IMG/VR virus record: IMGVR_UViG_3300017717_000037
Span: 1-31,274 of that record
Direction: 5' to 3' (one strand)
DNA from: a virus
DNA length: 31,274 bases
In this document: positions 11,840-18,907 of the stretch, piece after piece
Layout: each line of letters starts with the position of its first letter
Position numbering within the stretch: the first letter of the stretch is position 1
Program-made: the position numbers and the translations under genes
Notes under the pieces: model-generated
Told to the model about the DNA's origin: nothing
The model's input: only the letters and a program-made list of their open reading frames with translations
Database searches by the model: none

Positions 11840-12443
11840 AAAAACTAAACCTGATTTTGACCAAGATCTTTTTAAACTATTGCATGATGTAAATAATCCA
11901 TACAATAGTGATAAAAACCCTCACTTCAATAGTAAGTTTGCTGGATTAGGTAGTTGTTTAAAGACAATCAAACCAGCACTTAAAGAAAATAACTTTGCTT
12001 TACAACAGATAGTAAAACAACTTGAAAGTGGTGGTGCAGTATTACAAACTAATCTTATACATCTATCAGGTAAAGTTGTATGTGATGGTGGTATACCTTT
12101 AGTATCTAAAGATGCTAATGATCCACAAAAACTTGGTGGTTCTATTACGTATGCTAGACGTTATGGTATGTGTGCAATACTTGGTATTGTAGGTGATGAT
12201 GATGATGATGGTAACTTATCTAGTAAACCAGATACTTCACCAAAAGCATTAGAAAGATTACAAAAAGATTTTGTACAAACTATTCATGAATCAGCAGATA
12301 AACCAATGCTAGATGATTTGTATACGTCATACAAAGAAGAAATATCAGCATTAAAAAATGAAGACCAAAAGTGGTTTAGAAATGAATACAAAAAACAAAT
12401 AACATTTATGAAAGAAAAGGAGAATAAAAATGCAGACAGTTAA
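11829..12443 (+). CDS. erf: ERF-family single-strand annealing protein
   Basis: This annealase binds single strands and promotes pairing during recombination-dependent replication. GGAG lies seven bases before the ATG at 11829, whereas the in-frame ATG at 11823 is only one base from it, so 11829 is the start. The protein has 204 residues. It reads NPYNSDKNPHFNSKFAGLGS, then LKTIKPALKENNFALQQIV and GGSITYARRYGMCAILGIVG, followed by a D-rich DDDDDG. The SKY/F-A-L and TYARRY motifs are diagnostic of ERF proteins. The pairing of exonuclease, ERF and SSB is a classic synaptase set. A ribosome binding site for the SSB lies near its end. Confidence 0.93.
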   Translation: MADKKTKPDFDQDLFKLLHDVNNPYNSDKNPHFNSKFAGLGSCLKTIKPALKENNFALQQIVKQLESGGAVLQTNLIHLSGKVVCDGGIPLVSKDANDPQKLGGSITYARRYGMCAILGIVGDDDDDGNLSSKPDTSPKALERLQKDFVQTIHESADKPMLDDLYTSYKEEISALKNEDQKWFRNEYKKQITFMKEKENKNADS

Positions 12444-12771
12444 TCAAGTTACAATACTAGGACATTGTGCAGTAGATCCAGAGTCAATGAAGAACGAAGA
12501 CTTTTGTAAGTTAGTAGTTACTACCAACTCAGGTAGTAAGGACAATCGTAAAGCAGATCATCATAAGATCAGTGTCTTTGATCCTTACAAGACTGGATTT
12601 ATTATGCAGTATATCAAGAAAGGTATGATTGTATTTGTTCAAGGTCAACTACAGTATAGCAAACTAGATGATGGTACATATTATACCAGTATCGTGTGTG
12701 GTAAGTTTGATAGTAAGGTAGAACTCTGTGAGAAAAAAGCAGTAGCAGATGATGACGCACCACCATTCTAA
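12430..12771 (+). CDS. ssb: Single-stranded DNA-binding protein (OB fold)
   Basis: It has 113 residues, with AAAGGAG before the ATG. The order of the OB fold is visible: NQVTILGHCAVDPE at the start, CKLVVTTNSG, then KADHHKISVFD, IKKGMIVFVQGQLQYSKLDD and TYYTSIVCGKFD. The C-terminus is DDDAPPF, close to the acidic DDDIPF tip by which bacterial SSBs recruit partners. The protein is short, with almost no linker. It probably protects single strands made by the exonuclease and may attract host replication proteins. Its stop overlaps the next gene's beginning by 23 bases. Confidence 0.9.
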   Translation: MQTVNQVTILGHCAVDPESMKNEDFCKLVVTTNSGSKDNRKADHHKISVFDPYKTGFIMQYIKKGMIVFVQGQLQYSKLDDGTYYTSIVCGKFDSKVELCEKKAVADDDAPPF

Positions 12772-12976
12772 TATATGCAAAACATTACGTAGAGCCAGAG
12801 CAGATTGTAGTTACACTTACTTAGATGTATCCAATCTGACTGGCTTGAGTATATCTACTATAGTTAATGCAGAAAGAAAGATACCTAGTCCTAGAACTAT
12901 CAAGGCATTATCACACTGCTATGGTATTAAAGTAAATCTTGCACAAAATATTAAAGGTAATGTAGTATACTTATAA
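12749..12976 (+). CDS. Helix-turn-helix regulator (XRE type)
   Basis: The protein has 75 residues. Past a short His-rich leader it reads ICKTLRRARADCSYTYLDVS and NLTGLSISTIVNAERKIPSP, then RTIKALSHCYGI, the classic XRE fold with recognition helix S-I-S-T-I-V-N-A-E. The start is inside the SSB tail codons (two ATGs in tandem, 12749 and 12752), with no good Shine-Dalgarno, so translation may depend on ribosomes finishing the SSB. The third HTH_XRE-like protein of the early region, it could repress early promoters late in infection. Its target is unknown. Confidence 0.8.
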   Translation: MMTHHHSNICKTLRRARADCSYTYLDVSNLTGLSISTIVNAERKIPSPRTIKALSHCYGIKVNLAQNIKGNVVYL

Positions 12977-12978
12977 TT

Positions 12979-13236
12979 ATGGGTACGTTTGATGATGCTT
13001 GGCGAAAAGCTACACTAAAAAAACAATGTAAGTATTGTGCAGATGAAGCTGTTAAGTGGAAAGGTGGTACGTATTATTGTAGAAAGTGTTACGAACAAGT
13101 GGTAATAAAAAGAATAGACAAGGAAATTTCTGCACCCCCTTATAGGAGAGGAGGGGGGTCGGAAATTTCCGAACACCAGGGAAAAAGAAAGAAGCCAAGA
13201 GAAATTAAAATATCAAAATATAAATTTATAAAATAG
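12979..13236 (+). CDS. Zinc-ribbon protein with basic tail and internal palindrome
   Basis: The 85-residue protein has a clear zinc ribbon: CKYC (C17, C20) and CRKC (C34, C37), separated by a Trp/Gly/Tyr-rich loop. The C-terminal half is very basic (GKRKKPREIKISKYKFIK). Between them lies an odd insert, KEISAPPYRRGGGSEISE, encoded by a large palindrome (listed separately). No strong Shine-Dalgarno precedes the ATG, which is two bases after the previous stop. Small zinc ribbons often contact nucleic acid or RNA polymerase; which applies here is unknown. Confidence 0.75.
   Translation: MGTFDDAWRKATLKKQCKYCADEAVKWKGGTYYCRKCYEQVVIKRIDKEISAPPYRRGGGSEISEHQGKRKKPREIKISKYKFIK
13122..13170 (+). repeat. 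Palindromic element inside the zinc-ribbon gene
   Basis: GGAAATTTC (13122-13130) pairs with GAAATTTCC (13162-13170), and CCCCCT (13135-13140) pairs with AGGGGG (13152-13157), separated by a small internal loop and an 11-base apex. The whole 49-base block is in frame and encodes the insert between the zinc ribbon and basic tail. It resembles an inserted palindromic element of the Rickettsia RPE kind, but I see no second copy in the window. Confidence 0.55.
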
Positions 13237-13244
13237 GAGTATAT

Positions 13245-13688
13245 ATGATAAATGAATTAGTAAATCAATTAATGATAGATGAAGGTAGTGTTACCAATGA
13301 TAGTGGTAGACACATAGCATACCTATGCCCAGCAGATAAATGGACAATAGGTTATGGTATTGAAGTACAAGATCATGGACTATCAGAAAAAGAAGCAGAA
13401 GATTTATTAAGACAAAGAGTTATGGCAGTAGTAGATGAAGTACATATGAACTATCCATTTATAAAGTCTGCACCTTTACCTATCAAGTTATCTTTTTATA
13501 ACATGGCATACAACTTAGGTATAACTAGACTTAGTAAATTTAAAAAGATGATTGCTGCACTCGAAGCTACAGACTATTTAACTGCAAGTAAAGAAGCTAA
13601 AGACAGTCAATGGTATAATCAAGTAGGTGAAAGAGCAGAACGTATTGTAAATATATTTAAAGATAGTGCAGACAAACATTTCTCTTGA
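13245..13688 (+). CDS. Endolysin, GH24 phage lysozyme
   Basis: It hydrolyses the cell-wall glycan for host lysis. It has 147 residues, a normal length for a T4/P22-type lysozyme, with AGGAG before the ATG. The N-terminal catalytic Glu is in LMIDEG (E13). The second site is AYLCPADKWTIGYG with C28 and T34 in the D/C-x5-T arrangement, then GIEVQDHGLSEKEAEDLL. The spacing from E13 to C28 (14 residues) is longer than the usual eight, showing a small insert. The rest (KLSFYNMAYNLGITRLSKF) is the typical lysozyme lobe. There is no signal peptide, so it needs a holin. It is last in the recombination block, facing the holin of the opposite strand. Confidence 0.9.
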   Translation: MINELVNQLMIDEGSVTNDSGRHIAYLCPADKWTIGYGIEVQDHGLSEKEAEDLLRQRVMAVVDEVHMNYPFIKSAPLPIKLSFYNMAYNLGITRLSKFKKMIAALEATDYLTASKEAKDSQWYNQVGERAERIVNIFKDSADKHFS

Positions 13689-13714
13689 AGTAAATAACAA
13701 TAAATATATATTAT

Positions 13715-13807
13715 TTGTACTAGGGATTTTATTAATAAACACGATTGTTATAATTATTGTGGGATAAATTACTATATATTGTGATTTTTATTATATCCCT
13801 AGTACAA
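13715..13807. repeat. Long-range 13-bp inverted repeat at convergent boundary
   Basis: TTGTACTAGGGAT (13715-13727) and ATCCCTAGTACAA (13795-13807) are perfect inverted copies, 67 AT-rich bases apart. They lie between the ends of the converging early and late units. No gene is inside. They could form a large stem in transcripts of either strand, adding to termination, or be a pair of protein binding sites. A 13-bp pair of similar span sits in the divergent control region. Confidence 0.6.
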
Positions 13808-13814
13808 TCACAAA

Positions 13815-13836
13815 CCCCAGAAAACTGGGATTTTTT
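13815..13836 (+). terminator. Intrinsic terminator of the recombination/lysozyme block
   Basis: CCCAG (13816-13820) pairs with CTGGG (13825-13829) around AAAA, followed by A and six T (13831-13836). It is oriented for plus-strand transcripts. On the minus strand the bases after the stem are GTTTGTG, not a good U-tract. A further hairpin-capable stretch, GGCTCACTGAGTGCC (13849-13863), lies just beyond and might slow minus-strand transcription. Confidence 0.85.
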
Positions 13837-13891
13837 GGATCGATATAAGGCTCACTGAGTGCCAATGAAAAATGTTTGCTTATGATTGTAC

Positions 13892-14281
13892 CTACTTTTT
13901 AGGAATCTTAGTATCAGTTTTCTTTAACTTGTCAAAGGATCTGAGTCCACCGAGTCCTAGTAGTCCGAGCAACAATGGCATCATGACCGACATGTCAGCT
14001 TGTGGTATTGTTATACCAAACCCAGCACAGATTGGTGAGATCATATAGTTAACCATTAAAGATATACTACAGACCCAACCTACGAGAGGTCGCCAAGATG
14101 ATTGAAACCAGTTACCTTTAGCTTCAGCTTTATTAATTTCTATTTGTTGAAGCATAAGTTGCTGGCTATGTTTCTCTGCCATAGTACTTATCTCATGAGC
14201 AAGCTGTGCTTGTTTATCTTTATCTCTTACAAATTTACCAATAAGTTTAGTCGCAGGTCCGATTAGTGCTGTCAATGCCAT
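13892..14281 (-). CDS. Holin of the 3TM GTA type
   Basis: The protein makes the membrane holes that release the lysozyme. It has 129 residues: an N-terminal amphipathic part (ALIGPATKLIGKFVRDKDKQ), a charged region (KHSQQLMLQQIEINKAEAKG), then NWFQSSWRPLVGWVCSISLM and hydrophobic helices at ~62-92 and ~95-114 (MSVMMPLLLGLLGLGG). The W-F-x-S-x-WRP-x-V-GWV motif is diagnostic of the GTA_holin_3TM family (Pfam Holin_3TM). A strong AAAGGAG lies before the ATG. It overlaps the end of the upstream gene by 35 bases. It is last on the late strand, next to the convergent lysozyme gene. Confidence 0.88.
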   Translation of the reverse strand: MALTALIGPATKLIGKFVRDKDKQAQLAHEISTMAEKHSQQLMLQQIEINKAEAKGNWFQSSWRPLVGWVCSISLMVNYMISPICAGFGITIPQADMSVMMPLLLGLLGLGGLRSFDKLKKTDTKIPKK

Positions 14282-14909
14282 TTGGATTCTCCTTTACAAT
14301 TATGTGTGTGTTTTTATATTCAAGTATATCTAGCTGTTGTTCTATTAAAGCATACTCATGTCCTTCATTCATGCATACCATGTAGTACTTTGGTTTAAAA
14401 ACCATACATTCTGCTGTATCTATTTCTTCTCCAAATGCAACATAAGCTATTACACACATGGCAACTATAGTAAATATAACACCAATACCAATGCTAGCTT
14501 GTTTTGCTACATCCATCATTTCTTTTTGTTTTTGCATCTTTTTTTTCCTTGCTATTTTTTTTTCTTCTTTAACTGCATCTATTCTACGTTTACGTTCCAT
14601 TAATATTTCATCCCAAGTGCCATGCCCAAAACGAAGATTAATCATATTTTTAACTTCTCTCATTTGCTCTTGTGCTAATTTTGCATCTATTATGGATTCA
14701 GTAACATTAGATAAACCTAATTCATTTGCAGTACTATTAGCATCTTTACTTCTTTGTTTATTAATTTGTTGTTGACCAGTAAACATTTGATCTATCTGTT
14801 TAGCTACACCAGAAATATCGTTAACTGTATTAATGTTTTCTTTTATAAATGAAGTTGCCTGTTTGAATAATGCTATTCCTGACAACACTGCTGTTACTGG
14901 TTCTACCAT
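14247..14909 (-). CDS. Membrane protein with long cytoplasmic coiled coil, 220 residues
   Basis: It starts MVEPVTAVLSGIALFKQATS with a Gly/Ala/Val hydrophobic start, a helical, charged middle (EQMREVKNMINLRFGHGTWD; KRRIDAVKEEKKIARKKKMQ) and one membrane helix at ~138-160 (ASIGIGVIFTIVAMCVIAYV). The ~60 residues after the helix contain three Cys and probably lie outside the inner membrane. This protein family is a frequent unknown in marine phages, often next to lysis or tail genes. The layout recalls an inner-membrane spanin or holin partner. Nothing proves it. It overlaps the holin gene by 35 bases and the AT-hook peptide's stop overlaps its ATG. Confidence 0.8.
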   Translation of the reverse strand: MVEPVTAVLSGIALFKQATSFIKENINTVNDISGVAKQIDQMFTGQQQINKQRSKDANSTANELGLSNVTESIIDAKLAQEQMREVKNMINLRFGHGTWDEILMERKRRIDAVKEEKKIARKKKMQKQKEMMDVAKQASIGIGVIFTIVAMCVIAYVAFGEEIDTAECMVFKPKYYMVCMNEGHEYALIEQQLDILEYKNTHIIVKENPNGIDSTNRTCD

Positions 14910-15022
14910 TAGAAGGGTCTTTTCTTAGGGGGTCTACCTCTTTTCTTAGGTTTGCATTTGCATAACTTACCAAACAATCTGGCTTTAATTTTTTGATAAA
15001 TCTTTTTTATTTTGTTTCTCAT
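14909..15022 (-). CDS. 37-residue AT-hook-like basic peptide
   Basis: The peptide starts MRNKIKKIYQKIKARLFGKL and ends CKCKPKKRGRPPKKRPF. The RGRP core flanked by Lys/Arg is the AT-hook motif, which binds the minor groove of AT-rich DNA. There is also a CKC pair. About half the residues are basic. No good ribosome binding site is visible before the ATG, but its stop TAA overlaps the ATG of the following gene, and it fills a gap in an otherwise tightly packed strand. Presence in the late unit suggests a DNA-binding role during packaging or ejection; this is inference. Confidence 0.6.
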   Translation of the reverse strand: MRNKIKKIYQKIKARLFGKLCKCKPKKRGRPPKKRPF

Positions 15023-15034
15023 ATAATTTTTTAA

Positions 15035-15424
15035 TTACATTGTTTGCCCATCAAACACTACCCATGTTTGAGTATCTTCTTTCCATATATAACCTTTTCC
15101 ATCATCTGGATATGCAACTGGTGCATCCCATTGACAAGTATCTTCATTCAATGTCCAACTATCCCAAGGCTTTAGAGGTATAAAAGCATCTTTACTAGCA
15201 TCATATGTAAAACCAATACCAGCATAGTTTTTTCTAAATGGTGTACCACCTAGTTTGTGTTCTCCAGCATAAGTATTATAAGATGTTTGTTTATACGTAC
15301 TAGTATTTTTATATAAGTTTTGTAAGAAAGCTTGTCCCTTTGCTTCAGTAGATGCATCACTATCTGCTACTACTATTACTTCTAAGACTAAATTGTTTTC
15401 ATCTAATTTTGCGAAATGTGCCAT
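15035..15424 (-). CDS. Tail-fibre-associated protein of marine phages
   Basis: The 129-residue protein starts MAHFAKLDENNLVLEVIVVA and includes KQTSYNTYAGEHKLGGTPFR, KNYAGIGFTYDASKDAFIPL and WDSWTLNEDTCQWDAPVAYP, ending KEDTQTWVVFDGQTM. I recognise this set (MAHFAKLDEN, then QTSYNT, RKNYAGIG, W-LNE-TC-W) from small proteins near the tail-fibre genes of many cyanophages and pelagiphages. They are thought to belong to tail or receptor-binding parts, but the exact function is not known to me. The start overlaps the stop of the adhesin gene (TAATG). Confidence 0.85.
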   Translation of the reverse strand: MAHFAKLDENNLVLEVIVVADSDASTEAKGQAFLQNLYKNTSTYKQTSYNTYAGEHKLGGTPFRKNYAGIGFTYDASKDAFIPLKPWDSWTLNEDTCQWDAPVAYPDDGKGYIWKEDTQTWVVFDGQTM

Positions 15425-16335
15425 TATGCTGTGTATGTCCCTGATGATGTGAATGTGTGATAAGTGTAACCTCCACTTGAAGTTACTGTTCCCCCTGATC
15501 CTACTTGCGTACCACTTTGATATCTAATTATAACTATACCAGATCCACCAGACCCACCATTTCCTGATGCACCTGGTGATGAACCACCACCTCCAGAGCC
15601 ACCTCCAGTATTTGCTGAACCATTAGCACCTGTATTACCTGAAGTGCCACTAGTACCAGCACCATTACCACCTCCACCATCAGAAGCAGTTGCTCCAGCT
15701 ACAGCATCTCCTCTACCTCCACCACCTCCAGAAGCATAAAATCCATTATCTCCTGTTGATGTTGCAGTCGCCCAAGCTGAATAAGCATTACTACCTGTAC
15801 CACCTTGACCTCCATCTTTAGCATCTTGACCAACACTTCCAGCACCACCACCACCAGAACCTCTGTCATTATCTTGATAAGAACTTCTTTGAGGAGAACC
15901 ACCATCATTTCCTTGTCCTGCAGTTCCAGAACCACCAGTGTGACTACTATTTCGGTTTCCTCCACCTCCTGAACCTCCGTCTTTACCAGACTGATGACCT
16001 GATTGTTTACCACCAGAACCACCACCACCTATTGCAGTTTGAGTTGCTACTGTACCACCTGAAAAAACTGAGTTAGATCCATTTACACTAGTTGTAGCAT
16101 TTGTTGCTCCAGCACCTACTGTAACTGTATATGCTGTAGTTGAAGAAACTTCTAAACCTGTTGCGTAAAGTAGACCACCAGCTCCTCCACCACCAGAACC
16201 CCAACCATTACCACCAGAAGAATTACTACCTCCACCTCCACCAGCAATAACTAATGTATCTATATTATATATTGCACCTAAAGCAGTACTTCCACCAGAG
16301 CCAAAACCTAATACATTATATCCAAAACCTGTCAT
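15424..16335 (-). CDS. Glycine-rich tail adhesin
   Basis: This 303-residue protein is about a third glycine. After a short N-terminus (LGAIYNIDTLVIAGGGGGS) come Gly/Ser/Asn-rich runs (SSGGNGWGSGGGGAGG and similar), and near the end GNGGSGGSGIVIIRYQSGTQ, then TYHTFTSSGTYTA, a familiar C-terminal signature of marine phage adhesins. Gly-rich strands can form polyglycine-II helix bundles, as in gp38-type tip proteins of T4-like phages that bind receptors. The gene sits between two other fibre genes. It is probably the outermost receptor-binding part. The Gly runs are encoded by repeated GGT/GGA-rich triplets that could vary by slippage. Confidence 0.85.
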   Translation of the reverse strand: MTGFGYNVLGFGSGGSTALGAIYNIDTLVIAGGGGGSNSSGGNGWGSGGGGAGGLLYATGLEVSSTTAYTVTVGAGATNATTSVNGSNSVFSGGTVATQTAIGGGGSGGKQSGHQSGKDGGSGGGGNRNSSHTGGSGTAGQGNDGGSPQRSSYQDNDRGSGGGGAGSVGQDAKDGGQGGTGSNAYSAWATATSTGDNGFYASGGGGGRGDAVAGATASDGGGGNGAGTSGTSGNTGANGSANTGGGSGGGGSSPGASGNGGSGGSGIVIIRYQSGTQVGSGGTVTSSGGYTYHTFTSSGTYTA

Positions 16336-16347
16336 ATAATATTCCTA

Positions 16348-17145
16348 TTATGCATCCGTTGATGCGTCAGTTGTAAAAAATAATTTAATTCCTAATAACC
16401 TTGAATCTCCTGATTGATCATCAGCTGATACATCTCTCATTACTTGAAAGTAAACTTGATCTCCTACTGCTGGTGTACCAGCTATAGTTACTGCTCCACT
16501 TTCTGCTGTAATATTTAAATCATTTGATGTACCACTATGTGCTTTAGCAGTTGCAACTACATTAGTTCCAAATGCTGTGTTAATAGAATCATTGTCTGAT
16601 ATTGCTACACCTGATAATCCCCAAGCTGTTGTACCTGTATTTGTTCCTGTAACTGTAAAGTATGCTTGAAAAGTTATTGTTCCTTCGTTCCATGATTTAG
16701 GAAAAGCTACTGCAAATTGTGCGTGTTCATCAGCACCAGTTGCAAAGTCTAATACTTTTATCTCTGGTCCGTTACTTAATTCTACTTGTGCAGATTCAGC
16801 ACCATTTGTTGTATTAGGATACATAGCATTAGCTGGCACCCACATAGTTTCTTTCCCTGGTAATTTTACTGTTTGAAATTCTAAAGCACTTGCTCCTGAA
16901 TTTACTGATAGAGATTGATTAGCACTACCTAATGAAGTTACTCCTGTTCCACCTCTTGCTACTGCCATTGTACCAGCAGTTATTTTACTAGCATTTAAAC
17001 TTGGTATTCTAGCATCTGCTAATGTTCCAGATCCTATTGTACTTGCCGCCAATCCATCTGTAATAGTAAAGGTTTGTCCTGAAGGTATTGTAATAGTACT
17101 ACCACCAGCTCCTTCTATTTTATCTACTTTAATTGTACTTGCCAT
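16348..17145 (-). CDS. Tail-fibre-like protein
   Basis: The protein has 265 residues, starting MASTIKVDKIEGAGGSTITI with an N-terminal repeat-type region (SLNASKITAGTMAVARGGTG) familiar from marine phage tail fibres. The middle and C-terminal parts look beta-rich (AQFAVAFPKSWNEGTITFQA; GSGDSRLL-like region near the end), like a receptor-binding or carbohydrate-binding domain. It lies between the long fibre and the adhesin. A role as part of the fibre or tip is inferred from order and composition. A ribosome binding site AAGGAG lies before the ATG (5'-AAGGAGTAAAAAATGG). Confidence 0.8.
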   Translation of the reverse strand: MASTIKVDKIEGAGGSTITIPSGQTFTITDGLAASTIGSGTLADARIPSLNASKITAGTMAVARGGTGVTSLGSANQSLSVNSGASALEFQTVKLPGKETMWVPANAMYPNTTNGAESAQVELSNGPEIKVLDFATGADEHAQFAVAFPKSWNEGTITFQAYFTVTGTNTGTTAWGLSGVAISDNDSINTAFGTNVVATAKAHSGTSNDLNITAESGAVTIAGTPAVGDQVYFQVMRDVSADDQSGDSRLLGIKLFFTTDASTDA

Positions 17146-17155
17146 TTTTTACTCC

Positions 17156-18907
17156 TTATAATATTTGTAAAGTTCCACTGCCACTTATTGTCCAGACTGA
17201 TGATCCACTTACTGTAATAGGTCCGAATAAAAAAGCGTTCTTTGTAGATGCTGTTGTTGATGTAACATCACTACTTACAGTATTATAGTTGCTAAAAAAG
17301 TTTCCTTCTGTGGATAACTCACTAGCCTGTATAGTACCAAATGATAACACTCCTGAGCCATTAGTCAACAATGCTTGATTAGCAGAACCATCAGCAACTG
17401 GATAACTTAATCCATCTAATACTACTTTACCTGATCCGTTAGGTGTAATGGCAATATTACCATTACTTGTAGATACAATGCTATTGCCATTGATATCAAG
17501 ATCTCCACCTAATTGAGGACTTCCATCTTGCACAACATCTGTTAATGAACCAGCAACTATAGTTACCCAAGCTGATCCATTATAATATTTTAATACGTTA
17601 GATGTTGTATTATAAGCTAAATCACCTTCATCTAAAGATGATGACGGATCACTGCTAGTTACTCTATATCTATTAGCAAAATCATTTACTGTACTTAAAT
17701 TACTTGCAACGGAATTTACATTTGATATTGAACCAGCTACGGATGTAATGTTTGAGTTTGCACCAGCGACTGTATTTATATTAGTAGTATTACCAGCTAC
17801 TGTACTTATGTTACTTGCTATTCCAGCTACAGTAGAAATATTAGAGTTTGCTCCAGCAACTGTTGCTATGTTTCCTACTACACCAGATGCTCCTAATGTA
17901 GCCATATTTGTTACATTTGCTGAAGTTGCTAACAAACTTAAATCAGTTACAATATCACTAGTAGCTAACGTATTTAGATCACTTATAATATCACTAGTTG
18001 CTAATGTGTTAAGATCACTTACAATATCAGTCGTAGCCAGTGTGTTTAGGTCATTAACGATATCAGTGGTTGCTAATTTATTTATATCAGATACTACATC
18101 AGATGTAGCCAATGTATTCAAATCACTTACTACGTCACTTGTTGCTAATGTATTTAAATCACTTACTATATCACTAGTTGCTAATGTATTGATGTCATTT
18201 ATTACATCTGTAACTGCTAATGTATTTAAATCACTTACAAAGTCAGAAGTTATTAAACTAGCAACTGCCGCCACTGAAGTAACTTCTGATGATTTACCAG
18301 CTACTGTCGTTACGTTACTAGAAATACCAGCAACAGTAGTTACATTACTAGCTATACCACTTACAGTAGTTATGTTACTTGATATACCAGCAACTGTGCT
18401 TACATCTGTTGCAGTAATAGAAGTTTCTACATTACCTGTACTACTAAATGTAAGTACTTTACTTGCTCTATCTGCTTTTAATGGTAATGTTAATGTTGCT
18501 GAAGGGTCTTCATCTTTTAATCTTATTGACCTTGATATCTCATCTTCTCTTTCACCCATCATTCCAACCATTTTATCAAGATCAGTATTTAAACTGTCAA
18601 TAACAAATGGTCCAGATAACGGAAAGTCTGTTGTTCTTTTAACTGGTATGTCACGTACTATAGTATAAATATCATTTACAGTAGCACCACCTCCGAGAGT
18701 AACATTACCACCACCAGTTGTACCAGCACCAGATACAGAATATTGTGTAGCATCTGATGGACTACTTGCATAAGTTAAAAGAGTCGATCCTTTAAATACT
18801 TTAATATCTGTTACTTCAAATATTTCAAATGAGTAAGCAAATACTGTTTGTCCAGCAGATGCTGTGTACTGGTTTCTGGGAGTCGTATCGTTAACTAATA
18901 TAGCCAT
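17156..18907 (-). CDS. T7-like tail fibre with two kinds of internal repeats
   Basis: The 583-residue protein begins MAILVNDTTPRNQYTASAGQ, then QTVFAYSFEIFEVTDIKVFK, the N-terminal domain of T7-type fibres that attaches to the tail (residues ~1-140). Residues ~171-216 and ~346-405 hold ten-residue repeats of TVAGISSNVT type. Between them, ~221-332 holds about nine twelve-residue repeats around SDLNTLATSDIV. After these come LDEGDLAYNTTSNVLKYYNG and GGDLDINGNSI, and a C-terminal domain. The repeats form a trimeric shaft. Shaft length sets fibre reach. The next genes probably add the tip. It follows the ejection protein with a 22-base gap. Confidence 0.9.
   Translation of the reverse strand: MAILVNDTTPRNQYTASAGQTVFAYSFEIFEVTDIKVFKGSTLLTYASSPSDATQYSVSGAGTTGGGNVTLGGGATVNDIYTIVRDIPVKRTTDFPLSGPFVIDSLNTDLDKMVGMMGEREDEISRSIRLKDEDPSATLTLPLKADRASKVLTFSSTGNVETSITATDVSTVAGISSNITTVSGIASNVTTVAGISSNVTTVAGKSSEVTSVAAVASLITSDFVSDLNTLAVTDVINDINTLATSDIVSDLNTLATSDVVSDLNTLATSDVVSDINKLATTDIVNDLNTLATTDIVSDLNTLATSDIISDLNTLATSDIVTDLSLLATSANVTNMATLGASGVVGNIATVAGANSNISTVAGIASNISTVAGNTTNINTVAGANSNITSVAGSISNVNSVASNLSTVNDFANRYRVTSSDPSSSLDEGDLAYNTTSNVLKYYNGSAWVTIVAGSLTDVVQDGSPQLGGDLDINGNSIVSTSNGNIAITPNGSGKVVLDGLSYPVADGSANQALLTNGSGVLSFGTIQASELSTEGNFFSNYNTVSSDVTSTTASTKNAFLFGPITVSGSSVWTISGSGTLQIL
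17912..18247 (-). repeat. Tandem 36-base repeats in the tail fibre
   Basis: About nine diverged copies of a 36-base unit encode the twelve-residue shaft repeat around SDLNTLATSDIV (residues ~221-332). Copies differ mostly at silent or conservative positions. This DNA could lose or gain units by recombination, changing fibre length. It is not a CRISPR array, since the units are contiguous, in frame and without spacers. Confidence 0.8.

Noticed and set aside
5928-13688. Integrase, lysogeny module or attachment site
   Set aside because: Three small XRE-type proteins suggest a possible switch, but no integrase, excisionase or tRNA-derived att sequence is visible in the window.
15699-16028. Second minus-strand frame (109 residues, Val/Glu-rich)
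   Set aside because: It is a shifted reading of the glycine-rich adhesin caused by GGT/GGA repetition.
17912-18247. CRISPR-like repeats
   Set aside because: Units are contiguous, diverged and in frame with the tail fibre, with no unique spacers.
17748-18668. Plus-strand 306-residue open frame
   Set aside because: It is the antisense of the tail-fibre repeats; the repeated DNA keeps the opposite frame open by its regularity.
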